From COE1 sp965114465 (GTDB lineage: Bacteria; Bacillota; Clostridia; Lachnospirales; Lachnospiraceae): a DNA stretch of 13,608 nt. This document shows, one piece after another, positions 1 to 7,353 of this stretch (positions are counted from its first letter, which is position 1; every line of letters starts with the position of its first letter). The notes beneath the pieces are model-generated. The model did not search any database, had not been told where the DNA came from, and saw only the letters and a program-made list of their open reading frames with translations. The stretch is from contig CBCOYO010000095.1 in the NCBI GenBank assembly GCA_965114465.1, positions 1-13,608 of the forward strand. Direction: 5' to 3'. Both the position numbers and the translations under genes were made by a program.

Positions 1-42
1 TGGATTGAAAGCGTTGTTATAAAAAACAGCAGGATTTCAGGT

Positions 43-84
43 AAGAAAATAGAAATAAGAAAATAGAAATAAGAAAATAGAAAT
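43..84. repeat. 14-bp tandem repeat, three exact copies
   Basis: The unit AAGAAAATAGAAAT occurs three times head to tail with no mismatch, directly left of the 98-bp hairpin element. It is A-rich on the plus strand, so a minus-strand transcript leaving the amylase gene would read it as a U/C-rich tail. No gene is visible in 1-245. Confidence 0.9.
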
Positions 85-92
85 AAAGCAAG

Positions 93-190
93 AGGGCTGT
101 CGCAATAAGGCTTGATTATACGAGATATAGTGTTAAACGTAGCATGTTATTATAATATCTTGTATAGAGCTTCTTTAATGCGACAACCCC
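93..190. mobile_element. 98-bp hairpin element (MITE-like), copy 1
   Basis: The ends are long imperfect inverted repeats: GGCTGTCGCAATAAG on the left answers TTAATGCGACA on the right, and inner arms TATACGAGATAT and ATATCTTGTATA pair again. A second copy of the same length, with about 14 base differences by my count, lies at 11373-11470. The two copies have no indel relative to each other. Outside the element the pairing continues (ATAAAGCAAG left, CTTGCTTTAT right), so this copy sits in a larger palindrome. No transposase is encoded, hence MITE-like; the transposase family is not identified. It lies 55 bp after the amylase stop codon and, read on the minus strand, the hairpin is followed by a U-rich tract, so it may also act as that gene's terminator. 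Confidence 0.7.
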
Positions 191-245
191 TTGCTTTATA
201 ATAAGCACGTGTACTTAGATAAAGGATCACGTTATCCGATATTAT

Positions 246-2027
246 TTATCGAAAACTCTTTACCCAGTTTATCAAGGAATCGTGATGTTCATTATTATAG
301 ACATCCCGTTTCATTTGGTCGGTAACAGGCCCATTCTTTTCCATAATTGCAAGAATCGCCTCCTGCAATCCAGCAATTTTTCCTTTCTCAAATGCTTCAT
401 CGCATGCTTTGGCTGCTAATTCTTTTGCGGGATCGATAGGCGTAACCTCTTTGGCACTTGGTGCTTTATCCGCATTAGGGGTTATGCTGGTATTATTTGT
501 TGTGTTAGGTGTTGCGGCTTCCAAGGGTTTTTCAGGAGCAGAGGGTTTGGGTGCTTCAGCAACAGAATGTGTTGCGGGTGCTGTTTCTACTGGTGGTTTT
601 GGCGCTGCTGTTGCTTTATTTGCAGTTTCCATAGTTTTGGCGGTGCTGTTGTCTATTGCTATGCTACCTGTGAATGCGTCTGTGAGCGGCACCCATATTT
701 CACCAGAATTTGCTTTGATATTAACACAGATTGTCCCGTTTGAAACGGATACTTTTTCTCCTGTCAGTGCGCCAATATAGGTTGAAACATTGCCGGCGGG
801 AACGGTAAATACATAATCACTGTCATCATTATTGACAGTTACCACAACGGATTCGCCGTTATAATTTCTTGAGAAAGCATACTGGCGGTTCATTAATTTT
901 AGTTCTTTGTAATCGCCGTAGGAGAGTGCTTTAGACTGCTGCCTTGTGCGTCCTAATGCGGCGATAAGCTTCGTGTAAGCATTATTATTTTCTGCGTTTT
1001 TGTAGTCGTCAAGATTTAATGCTGGTCTTAAAGATGCATCAGAGAATTTCTCTTTTTTCCCTTCAATGCCAAATTCTGATCCATAATAGATAGAGGGCAC
1101 GCCGGGAAGGGTGTACATTAGGATATGCACAGGGATAAAATGTGCCTTGTTATTTAGCTTGGTATAAATACGTTCAACATCATGGTTGTCCACAAAATTG
1201 TAAAGCTTTAAGCCGTCTGGTCTGTTGCCGCCCATTTCATACAGACGTTTTACGGTATGCGCAATCTCGAAATAATTGTGATCGTTATGACCAGAGTAGA
1301 GTGCCTTGTGAAGCTGGTAGTTTGTTACGGAGTGCAGAGTACCCTCATTTACCCAGCGTGTATAATCGCCATGAATTACTTCGCCCATTAGCCAGAAATC
1401 AGGCTTTACTTCGTTTGCAGTGCCGCGCAACGCCTTCATAAAATCAAAGTCCAGCACATCTGCAGCATCCAGACGGATTCCGTCAATATCAAATTCGCTG
1501 ACCCAGAATCGGATTACATCACAAATATAATCTCTTACAGCTGGATTTCTCTGATTTAGCTTGACTAACAGGTTGTAACCGCCCCAGTTGTCATAGCAGA
1601 ATCCGTCGTTATATTCGTTGTTGCCGCCGAAATTGACATTGCAGTACCAATCGCGGTATTGGGAGCTTTCGCGTTTCTCTTTAATATCTTGAAAGGCAAA
1701 AAAATCGCGTCCAGTGTGATTAAAAACGCCGTCGAAAATAACTTTTATTCCTTTTTCATGGCATTTTGTCACAAAATCAGTTAAGTCTTTATTGTCGCCC
1801 AAACGGCTGTCTAGTTTTTTATAATCGGTAGTTTCATATCCATGTCCAACGGATTCAAAAAGCGGGCCGATATAAAGGGCATTGCAGCCGATATTTTTAA
1901 TATGGTCAATCCAAGGAATTAACGTATTTAAGCGATGTTCTGGTTTACTATATGAATTTTCCTTTGGTGCTCCAGTAAGCCCCAAGGGATAGATGTGATA
2001 AAAAACTGCTTCATCGTACCAAGCCAT
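246..2027 (-). CDS. GH13 alpha-amylase family glycoside hydrolase with linker and C-terminal domain
   Basis: A 593-residue enzyme predicted to hydrolyse alpha-1,4-glucosidic bonds in maltodextrins. All four GH13 conserved regions are present: DGVFNHTG (99-106), GIRLDAAD (183-190) with nucleophile D187, the acid/base E216 in MGEV, and FVDNHD (278-283) with the transition-state Asp D283. The barrel is followed by a beta domain to about residue 447. There is no signal peptide and no N-terminal CBM34-type domain, so it is probably cytoplasmic, like a maltodextrinase acting on imported oligosaccharides; exact specificity cannot be read. Residues about 465-530 are a Pro/Ala/Thr/Glu-rich linker, and 532-593 form a small helical domain I do not recognise, unusual for an intracellular amylase. 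The start is supported by AGGGGG about nine bases upstream of ATG. It has its own promoter and appears monocistronic. Confidence 0.9.
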   Translation of the reverse strand: MAWYDEAVFYHIYPLGLTGAPKENSYSKPEHRLNTLIPWIDHIKNIGCNALYIGPLFESVGHGYETTDYKKLDSRLGDNKDLTDFVTKCHEKGIKVIFDGVFNHTGRDFFAFQDIKEKRESSQYRDWYCNVNFGGNNEYNDGFCYDNWGGYNLLVKLNQRNPAVRDYICDVIRFWVSEFDIDGIRLDAADVLDFDFMKALRGTANEVKPDFWLMGEVIHGDYTRWVNEGTLHSVTNYQLHKALYSGHNDHNYFEIAHTVKRLYEMGGNRPDGLKLYNFVDNHDVERIYTKLNNKAHFIPVHILMYTLPGVPSIYYGSEFGIEGKKEKFSDASLRPALNLDDYKNAENNNAYTKLIAALGRTRQQSKALSYGDYKELKLMNRQYAFSRNYNGESVVVTVNNDDSDYVFTVPAGNVSTYIGALTGEKVSVSNGTICVNIKANSGEIWVPLTDAFTGSIAIDNSTAKTMETANKATAAPKPPVETAPATHSVAEAPKPSAPEKPLEAATPNTTNNTSITPNADKAPSAKEVTPIDPAKELAAKACDEAFEKGKIAGLQEAILAIMEKNGPVTDQMKRDVYNNEHHDSLINWVKSFR

Positions 2028-2085
2028 GTTTTTGTCCCCCTTTAAAATAATAAGTTTTTCCTAATTTTTAACAATCAGATACGTT

Positions 2086-2094
2086 ATTATATCA
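2086..2094 (-). promoter_or_regulatory. Extended -10 promoter for the amylase gene
   Basis: On the minus strand the sequence reads TGATATAAT, a perfect TATAAT preceded by the TGn extension. No good -35 lies at 17 bp; TTGATG is found 20 bp upstream, which suits an extended -10 promoter. The position is about 60 bp before the amylase ATG. Confidence 0.6.
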
Positions 2095-2168
2095 CAAAAT
2101 GGGGATGAATGCATCAAATTTTAGAAAAAAAGTAGAATTATAGTTTAGTTTAGGTAACAGTTCAGGTA

Positions 2169-2193
2169 GGTCTGCGCATTTACTGCGCTGACC
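2169..2193. repeat. Leading hairpin of 70-bp repeat copy 1
   Basis: GGTC-T-GCGC, a seven-base loop, then GCGC-T-GACC: two four-pair stems separated by a T-T mismatch, ending where the 70-bp repeat begins. The same element precedes copy 4 (11550-11574), where one GCGC becomes GTGC. That change turns a G-C pair into a G-U wobble, which suits a structure formed in RNA. Confidence 0.6.
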
Positions 2194-2262
2194 GTAATAA
2201 AATGTAGTGGTTGGAGGTATCCAGCCCATCGCGAAGCGATTTTGCATGGTTTGATGCATTAC
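2193..2262 (+). repeat. 70-bp structured intergenic repeat, copy 1 (mosaic)
   Basis: This copy matches copy 4 almost exactly up to GCGATTT and then switches to the sequence of copies 2 and 3 (TGCATGG.TTGATGC.TTAC). Its arms therefore come from different versions, GTATCCAGCC and GGTTTGATGC, yet nine of ten positions still pair if G-U wobbles are allowed. An inner hairpin ATCGC-GAA-GCGAT is present. Strand is given by the repeat consensus; the direction of transcription is unknown. Confidence 0.8.
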
Positions 2263-2333
2263 TCATTACTGTTCTAAGAACTTTGCAGATTTAGCCTGTA
2301 CAGAAGAAATGACGAATTAAAGCAAAATCAGTT

Positions 2334-2392
2334 ACATAGCCCGCTATGTGCCGAGTAGGGGAAGATGGTTTGGTTCTTCCCTACTCGATTTT
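2334..2392 (+). terminator. Tandem hairpins with a T-tract, plus-strand terminator candidate
   Basis: Hairpin one is ACATAGC-CC-GCTATGT (2334-2349). Hairpin two (2352-2387) pairs CGAGTAGGG(G)AAGA with TCTTCCCTACTCG, 13 pairs with one bulged G and a nine-base loop, followed by ATTTTAATATAT. The T-tract is on the plus side although both flanking genes are on the minus strand. It could end a plus-strand transcript from the repeat region. On the minus strand it follows iorB by some 15 bp and could also stop that operon, but without a proper U-tract there. Confidence 0.6.
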
Positions 2393-2406
2393 AATATATA
2401 AATGTT

Positions 2407-2979
2407 TTATCCTAACAGATAACCAGCTTCAAATGCTTTTTTGTTGATTTCCACGGTTTTGGGTGGTACGGTTTCTTGGATAACCTCCAGCCATTGTTCT
2501 TTGTCAAAATCCATACGTTTTGCGGCAACACCGATGATAATTGTGTTAAATACCTTTGCGTTTCCGAGTTTTTTTGCCTCATCCATTGCATCTACGGCGA
2601 TTACATTGTGGTCTTTTTGCAGCGTTTCAATAATATTTTCAGGGTATGCGGCAGCGCCGGTAACAACCGTAATCGGGTCAATCCGCTGATCATTGACAAT
2701 AATTACACCGTCTTTTTTGAGAAAATGGGCATAGCGCAAGGCTTCGAGCCGTTCAAACGCAATTAATACATCTGCCTGTCCTTCTTCAACGATCGGTTCT
2801 GCTACAGATTCTCCGTAACGCACAAAAGTGACAACGCTGCCGCCGCGTTGTGCCATACCATGCACTTCGGAGAGTTTCACGTCATAGCCTGCTTTGGTGG
2901 TGATACCGCCAAGAATGCGGCTGGTCAGCAAAGTTCCCTGCCCGCCGACGCCGACAATCATAATATTCTTTGTAGTCAT
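2407..2979 (-). CDS. iorB: Indolepyruvate oxidoreductase subunit beta
   Basis: This 190-residue protein is the small subunit of indolepyruvate:ferredoxin oxidoreductase, which oxidatively decarboxylates aryl pyruvates to aryl-acetyl-CoA and reduces ferredoxin in the cytoplasm. It belongs to the gamma-type domain family of 2-oxoacid oxidoreductases. GVGGQG (10-15) at the N-terminus and EVHGMAQRGGSV (38-49) are the family hallmarks. Length is normal. It begins 21 bp after the iorA stop, with AGGAAGGA about ten bases before its ATG, so the two are one operon with the large subunit first. No extra domain is present. Confidence 0.93.
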   Translation of the reverse strand: MTTKNIMIVGVGGQGTLLTSRILGGITTKAGYDVKLSEVHGMAQRGGSVVTFVRYGESVAEPIVEEGQADVLIAFERLEALRYAHFLKKDGVIIVNDQRIDPITVVTGAAAYPENIIETLQKDHNVIAVDAMDEAKKLGNAKVFNTIIIGVAAKRMDFDKEQWLEVIQETVPPKTVEINKKAFEAGYLLG

Positions 2980-3000
2980 TATTTTATTTTCCTTCCTATG

Positions 3001-4752
3001 CTAAGCTTCGTTGTTGACTTTCTCAATTGCACCGAATTTGCAGCGTTTCATACACAGACCGCAGCCATTACACATGGTATCGTCGATACGAATTGTGCCG
3101 TCGTCATTTTTGGTTAGAGCAGGGCAGCCAGGTACTAGACACATCCCGCATTTCTTGCATTTTTCGGGAAGTGCGATGCATTTTGCATTGGTTGCCTGTG
3201 ATTTTAACAGGGCACAAGGGCCGCAGACAATAATAACGGATACTTCATCGCGTGCTGTTTCGCGTTTTACAAGCTCTTCCAAGGTGTCGATATCGAATGC
3301 ATCAACTTCATAGACGTGCTCTACACCGATTGCCTTGCATAAATGATAAAGGCTGATCGCTTTGGTTTCTTTTCCATTCAGCATTTTGCCAGTAGCTGCG
3401 TGATCTTGGTGTCCAGTCATTCCAGTAGTGGAGTTGTCAAGAATTAATACCGTTCCAGTGGATTGATTATATACCATATTCATTAAGGAGTTTACACCGG
3501 TATGTAAAAAGGTTGAATCGCCGATTAAGGCTACCCAGTTTTTAATATAATCTTTGCCCTTTGCTTTTTCCATGCCGTGCAGCGTGGAAATGGAAGCTCC
3601 CATGCAGACGGTGGTATCAATAACATCCAGTGGGGAAACCGCGCCGAGCGTATAACAGCCAATATCGCCTGCACCGTGGATTTTTAGCTTTTTCAGTACA
3701 GAGTAAGTGCTTCTATGCGGGCAGCCGGGGCAGAGAATCGGCGGCCGTGCCGGTACTTGCGCAATCGGTGTGGTTTCGATTTTTTCGCCAAGTACACGCT
3801 CCCGCAGCATATTTGCGCTGTATTCGCCTTGCAGAGTAAAGAGTTCCTTGCCGATACATGGGATGCCCCATGATTTTACCTGCTCTTCAATTAAAGGTTC
3901 TAATTCTTCAAAAATATAAAGTTTATCGACTTTTTGGGCAAATTCTTCAATTAATTTGCGTGGAAGCGGGTGAACAAGTCCTAATTTCAGTACGCTGGCA
4001 TTGGGCAGCGCTTCCGCAACATAGGTATAAGGGATACCGCTTGTAATAACGCCGATAGCGGTGTCCTTGTAAATTGCTTTGTTTATTTCAAATGTACACG
4101 CATCCTCCGCCATTTGTTTTAGACGTTTTTCTACATGGATATGGCGTCCTTTTGCCTGCGCTGGCATCATCACGTGCTTTTTGATATCACGTTCATAAGG
4201 CTTATCGGGAATTTCCTGCCGTTCTTCTAAAGTTACAGCGCCTTGTGAATGTGCAAGTCTTGTTGTAATCCGCACCATTACGGGTGTGTCATATTTTTCA
4301 CTGTATGCAAAGGCAAGTTTTGTAAAGTCTTTTGCTTCCTGTGAGTCGGACGGCTCTAGCACGGGAACTTGTGCCACTCTTGCCACACAGCGAGAATCCT
4401 GTTCGTTTTGCGAGGAGTAAAGTCCTGGGTCGTCAGCCGCTACCAGCACAAGACCACCGTTTGCACCAATATAAGAAACAGTGTAAAGCGGGTCACTTGC
4501 AACATTGACACCAACCATTTTCATAGATGCCATTGCGCGCACGCCGCTGATTGACGCACCGATTGCGACTTCCATAGCGACTTTTTCATTTGGCGCCCAT
4601 TCTGCGTAGATTTCGGGGTATTTTACAATATTTTCACTGATTTCAGTGCTTGGCGTGCCAGGGTATGCACTCGATACCTTTACGCCTGCCTCATATGCAC
4701 CGCGGGCAATTGCCTCGTTGCCCAGCATAATTTTTTTTTCACTCATTTGCAT
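3001..4752 (-). CDS. iorA: Indolepyruvate ferredoxin oxidoreductase subunit alpha
   Basis: This is the large, thiamine-diphosphate-binding subunit of the aryl pyruvate:ferredoxin oxidoreductase used in fermentation of aromatic amino acids. The N-terminal pyrimidine-binding domain starts LLGNEAIARGA-like (MLGNEAIARGA) with YPGTPSTE at 30-37. The TPP region shows CPGCPH (341-346), GDIGCYTLG (362-370), GDS (411-413) and LDNSTTGMTG (438-447). The C-terminus carries two 4Fe-4S clusters: Cys 532, 535, 538, 543 and Cys 561, 564, 567, 571. Its 583 residues are about the usual length for IorA. Two in-frame ATGs, at 4752 and 4746, share the same AGGAAGGA; the second has the better spacing (8 bases), so the protein may be two residues shorter. 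Expression should be anaerobic, since the enzyme class is oxygen sensitive. Confidence 0.95.
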   Translation of the reverse strand: MQMSEKKIMLGNEAIARGAYEAGVKVSSAYPGTPSTEISENIVKYPEIYAEWAPNEKVAMEVAIGASISGVRAMASMKMVGVNVASDPLYTVSYIGANGGLVLVAADDPGLYSSQNEQDSRCVARVAQVPVLEPSDSQEAKDFTKLAFAYSEKYDTPVMVRITTRLAHSQGAVTLEERQEIPDKPYERDIKKHVMMPAQAKGRHIHVEKRLKQMAEDACTFEINKAIYKDTAIGVITSGIPYTYVAEALPNASVLKLGLVHPLPRKLIEEFAQKVDKLYIFEELEPLIEEQVKSWGIPCIGKELFTLQGEYSANMLRERVLGEKIETTPIAQVPARPPILCPGCPHRSTYSVLKKLKIHGAGDIGCYTLGAVSPLDVIDTTVCMGASISTLHGMEKAKGKDYIKNWVALIGDSTFLHTGVNSLMNMVYNQSTGTVLILDNSTTGMTGHQDHAATGKMLNGKETKAISLYHLCKAIGVEHVYEVDAFDIDTLEELVKRETARDEVSVIIVCGPCALLKSQATNAKCIALPEKCKKCGMCLVPGCPALTKNDDGTIRIDDTMCNGCGLCMKRCKFGAIEKVNNEA

Positions 4753-4904
4753 ATTCCTTCCTATTTTGTATTATCAGACACAAATGCCAATTTGGAACTG
4801 CCAAAGATTTATGAGAAAAGTTGTTTTTGCAGCAGTTCCTTATCTTATGATAGAGAAAAAAGCGGTGTTCGTCAATGCTTTTTTATATTTCTATCGCACA
4901 TCTA

Positions 4905-4932
4905 TTGCACAATCAAAAGTTTCTGCTATAAT
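4905..4932 (+). promoter_or_regulatory. Promoter candidate for ttcA-tcdA
   Basis: TTGCAC, 16 bp, then a perfect TATAAT (4927-4932). A start near 4939 would give a leader of about 255 nt before the chosen ATG, carrying repeat copy 2 inside the transcript. Confidence 0.5.
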
Positions 4933-5000
4933 CGCAGATACAGGGTTACAGTTTAGACTAGGACTTTGCACGATGCTGTAAATTATGGCTTTACAAGCCA

Positions 5001-5070
5001 CGTAAGAAATCGTAGTGATTGAGATACATCAAGCCACCACGGAGCGGTTTTGCATGGCTTGATGCGTTAC
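5001..5070 (+). repeat. 70-bp structured intergenic repeat, copy 2
   Basis: Begins CGTAAGAAA and ends GATGCGTTAC. The stem pairs CATCAAGCCA with TGGCTTGATG, ten pairs. It is directly preceded by a small hairpin TGGCTT-TAC-AAGCCA (4986-5000), which stands where copies 1 and 4 have their leading hairpin. It lies in the predicted leader of ttcA. Confidence 0.8.
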
Positions 5071-5076
5071 AGGCGT

Positions 5077-5182
5077 TTGCAGTACAGTATGGATAATTTT
5101 GGAAAATGAAAGAGTTGCGCGAAGCGGGTATCAACGCATCATTTGATTGCAGTACAGCATGGATAATTTGGGAAATAGAAAG
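5077..5182 (+). repeat. 36-bp direct repeat with 70-bp period
   Basis: Segments 5077-5112 and 5147-5182 both begin TTGCAGTACAG and match at about 32 of 36 positions. The second overlaps the region just upstream of the ttcA start, so an old local duplication made an extra ATGGATAATTT that soon meets a stop. Between them AACGCATC (5133-5140) is the exact complement of GATGCGTT in repeat copy 2. Confidence 0.7.
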
Positions 5183-5194
5183 GGCAGCAAGGAT

Positions 5195-6058
5195 ATGGAG
5201 GAAAAAAGTTACAAGGAAATCGAGCAGGATTTGCGGAAGCGGTTTCGCAAAAATATCTGGTGTAAATTTACAAAGGGAATACGAGATTATCAGTTGGTCG
5301 AGGAGGGGGATAAAATTGCCGTCTGCATTTCAGGTGGAAAAGATTCTATGTTAATGGCGAAGCTGTTTCAGGAATTGAAGCGGCACAATAAATTTCCTTT
5401 TGAGGTGGAATTTCTGGTAATGGATCCTGGTTATAATCGCAAGAATCGACAGCTTATTGAGGCAAATGCGAAAAGGCTTCATATTCCAATTACGATTTTT
5501 GAATCGGATATCTTTGCGTCTGTTTTTCATATTGAAACATCACCATGTTATTTGTGTGCAAGAATGCGGCGGGGGTACTTGTACAGTCAGGCGCAGGCAT
5601 TGGGTTGTAATAAAATTGCGCTGGGACACCATTTTGATGATGTAATTGAAACTATATTAATGGGAATGCTCTACGGTGCGCAGGTGCAGACAATGATGCC
5701 GAAACTGCATAGCACGAATTTTGCAGGAATGGAATTAATACGCCCAATGTATCTAATACGGGAGGACAGTATTAAGGCATGGAAAGACTATAATAATTTA
5801 ACATTTTTACAGTGTGCTTGTAAATTTACTGAGCGATGCGCCGCAGAGAGTGAAAACAGTAAGGATTATGAAAACAGTTCCAAGCGGCAGGAAGTTAAGA
5901 ATTTAATTCGTCAGTTAAAACAGATAAATCCTTTTGTGGAAAATAATATTTTTAAAAGCGTAGAAAACGTAAATTTAAGTACGGTTATTGCATATAAAAA
6001 GGATGGTATAAAACATCATTTTTTGGATAATTACAGTTATCTAATGGATGAGGAATAG
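5195..6058 (+). CDS. TtcA-family PP-loop ATP pyrophosphatase (tRNA thiolation type)
   Basis: A 287-residue member of the adenine-nucleotide alpha-hydrolase fold. TtcA makes 2-thiocytidine at tRNA position 32 by adenylating the base and inserting sulfur through a 4Fe-4S cluster. The PP-loop SGGKDS is at 46-51, the family motif GHHFDDVIET at 144-153, and the cluster cysteines fit C118-x2-C121 plus one of C207/C209/C214. I chose ATG 5195 because GAAAGGG lies ten bases upstream; TTG 5147 and ATG 5159 are in frame but have no ribosome binding site and fall in a duplicated segment. tcdA follows after 25 bp, which supports a tRNA role. The Firmicute homologues of TtcA are less well characterised than the E. 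coli enzyme, so the modified base is an inference and I give no symbol. Confidence 0.85.
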   Translation: MEEKSYKEIEQDLRKRFRKNIWCKFTKGIRDYQLVEEGDKIAVCISGGKDSMLMAKLFQELKRHNKFPFEVEFLVMDPGYNRKNRQLIEANAKRLHIPITIFESDIFASVFHIETSPCYLCARMRRGYLYSQAQALGCNKIALGHHFDDVIETILMGMLYGAQVQTMMPKLHSTNFAGMELIRPMYLIREDSIKAWKDYNNLTFLQCACKFTERCAAESENSKDYENSSKRQEVKNLIRQLKQINPFVENNIFKSVENVNLSTVIAYKKDGIKHHFLDNYSYLMDEE

Positions 6059-6083
6059 AATTGAAAAAAGGAGAAGAATCAAA

Positions 6084-6881
6084 ATGGCAGAATGGCTTTC
6101 AAGAACAGAACTGTTAATTGGTGCAGAGGGCATCGAGCGGTTATTTAAGGCTAGAGTGGCTGTGTTTGGAATTGGCGGCGTAGGTGGTTATGTTGTGGAA
6201 GCACTCGCTAGAAGCGGTGTTGGAACGTTGGATTTAATTGACAATGATAAAGTCTGCGAAAGCAATTTAAACAGGCAGATTATTGCAACAAGGAGCAGTA
6301 TTGGCAAATATAAGGTTGAGGCAGCGAGGGATAGGATTTTGGATATTTATCCGGAAGCGGTTGTCAATATATATAAAACTTTTTATCTGCCGGAAACAGC
6401 AGATACATTTGATTTTACACAGTTTGATTATGTTGTAGATGCGATTGATACAATAACGGGAAAAATTCAGCTTGTTGTACAGGCACAGAAGGCAGGAACT
6501 CCAATTATCAGTGCAATGGGAGCTGGAAATAAATTAGATCCGGCTGCGTTCTGTGTGGCGGATATTTACCAAACAAGTGTATGCCCATTGGCAAAAGTGA
6601 TGCGGCGGGAATTAAAAAAAAGGGGCATTACACATTTGAAAGTGGTGTATTCCAAGGAGCAGGCGATGACGCTGCAATATAAGGAATTTCAGGAAAAAGA
6701 TAAGAACAACCAATTTCCTGAAAATGGAGAAAACGCAGCAGGAAGAAGGCGCACAACCGGAAGCATTGCCTTTGTCCCTTCTGCTGCGGGATTAGTTATG
6801 GCAGGAGAGGTAGTTCGGGATCTAATTCATTCTCACTATCATCAGCCGGAAGCCATGCATTGCCAAATTCCACTTCCTTAA
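6084..6881 (+). CDS. tcdA: tRNA threonylcarbamoyladenosine dehydratase
   Basis: TcdA (CsdL) uses ATP to cyclise t6A37 of tRNA to ct6A. It is a ThiF/MoeB-type adenylating enzyme: GIGGVGG at 29-35 binds nucleotide, D53 and NLNRQ (61-65) follow, DAIDTITGK is at 119-127, and the C-terminal FVPSAAG (230-236) is typical. The 265-residue length is close to the E. coli enzyme. ATG 6084 has GGAG nine or so bases upstream; an earlier in-frame ATG at 6048 overlaps the previous gene and adds only a basic stretch. The last 86 bp overlap the convergent ParB-like gene, and the final 16 or so residues after VVRDLIH do not look like family sequence, so the 3' end may have been remade when that neighbour arrived. 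Confidence 0.92.
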   Translation: MAEWLSRTELLIGAEGIERLFKARVAVFGIGGVGGYVVEALARSGVGTLDLIDNDKVCESNLNRQIIATRSSIGKYKVEAARDRILDIYPEAVVNIYKTFYLPETADTFDFTQFDYVVDAIDTITGKIQLVVQAQKAGTPIISAMGAGNKLDPAAFCVADIYQTSVCPLAKVMRRELKKRGITHLKVVYSKEQAMTLQYKEFQEKDKNNQFPENGENAAGRRRTTGSIAFVPSAAGLVMAGEVVRDLIHSHYHQPEAMHCQIPLP

Positions 6882-7353
6882 ACATTGCAGTAAGCCCTGT
6901 GATTTGCTTTAGGCGTAGGATTTCATCTTTATCCATCCCAAGATGTTTGGAAATCCAAGCGTCAGATCGCCCAAGCTCATGCAGCTCTTTCACAATATTG
7001 CTCATTAGATCGACATCATGCGAGCCTCTGGCACGATTGTGGCGGATTGTGCTTGCCATGCGGTAATCTAAGGGCTTGTCGATTACAGAAACAGGAAGAT
7101 GACCTTGTTCTCTTTCATAAATATCGGGATAATCCAGCATAATGCGGTAACGGTGGAAGCCGTCAACAATAATATAGCTGTCTTCCGATTTGTCATAGTA
7201 ACAGACAACAGGCATTGTATAGCCGTCCTGCCGGATACTGTCATAGAGCAGTTTCAACTCAGGCGGTGCTACAGAATTGGGATTATATGTATTTGGTTTG
7301 ATTTTTTCGATAGGAACAGAAATTACATGATATACAGGACTTTCAAATGACAT
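6796..7353 (-). CDS. ParB/Srx-fold protein, IbrB-like
   Basis: A 185-residue protein with the ParB N-terminal (ParB/sulfiredoxin) fold. IKPNTYNPN (18-26) and DGFHRYR (64-70) correspond to the strand and GxxR-type nucleotide-binding box, followed by IRHNRARGSHD (103-113). A helix-turn-helix-like stretch is at 125-150 (LGRSDAWISKHLGMDKDE). Its ATG overlaps the TAA of the upstream PAPS reductase gene by one base (TAATG), with AGGTG upstream, so the two are translationally coupled. This pairing is that of E. coli IbrA/IbrB, described as regulators of immunoglobulin-binding eib genes; the biochemical activity of the pair is not established to my knowledge. It is not a chromosome-partition ParB: too short, and no parA or parS context. 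The 3' end overlaps tcdA on the other strand. Confidence 0.8.
   Translation of the reverse strand: MSFESPVYHVISVPIEKIKPNTYNPNSVAPPELKLLYDSIRQDGYTMPVVCYYDKSEDSYIIVDGFHRYRIMLDYPDIYEREQGHLPVSVIDKPLDYRMASTIRHNRARGSHDVDLMSNIVKELHELGRSDAWISKHLGMDKDEILRLKQITGLTAMFKEVEFGNAWLPADDSENELDPELPLLP

Noticed and set aside
93..190. Complete insertion sequence
   Set aside because: 98 bp cannot encode a transposase and no target-site duplication is seen at either copy.
409..780. A 123-residue hydrophobic open frame on the plus strand
   Set aside because: It lies inside the antisense of the Ala/Pro/Thr-rich amylase linker, which produces long Gly/Ala/Val frames by composition. No ribosome binding site.
6796..7353. 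Chromosome or plasmid partition protein ParB
   Set aside because: Only the N-terminal fold is present, there is no parA partner and no parS-like site, and the partner gene is a PP-loop enzyme.
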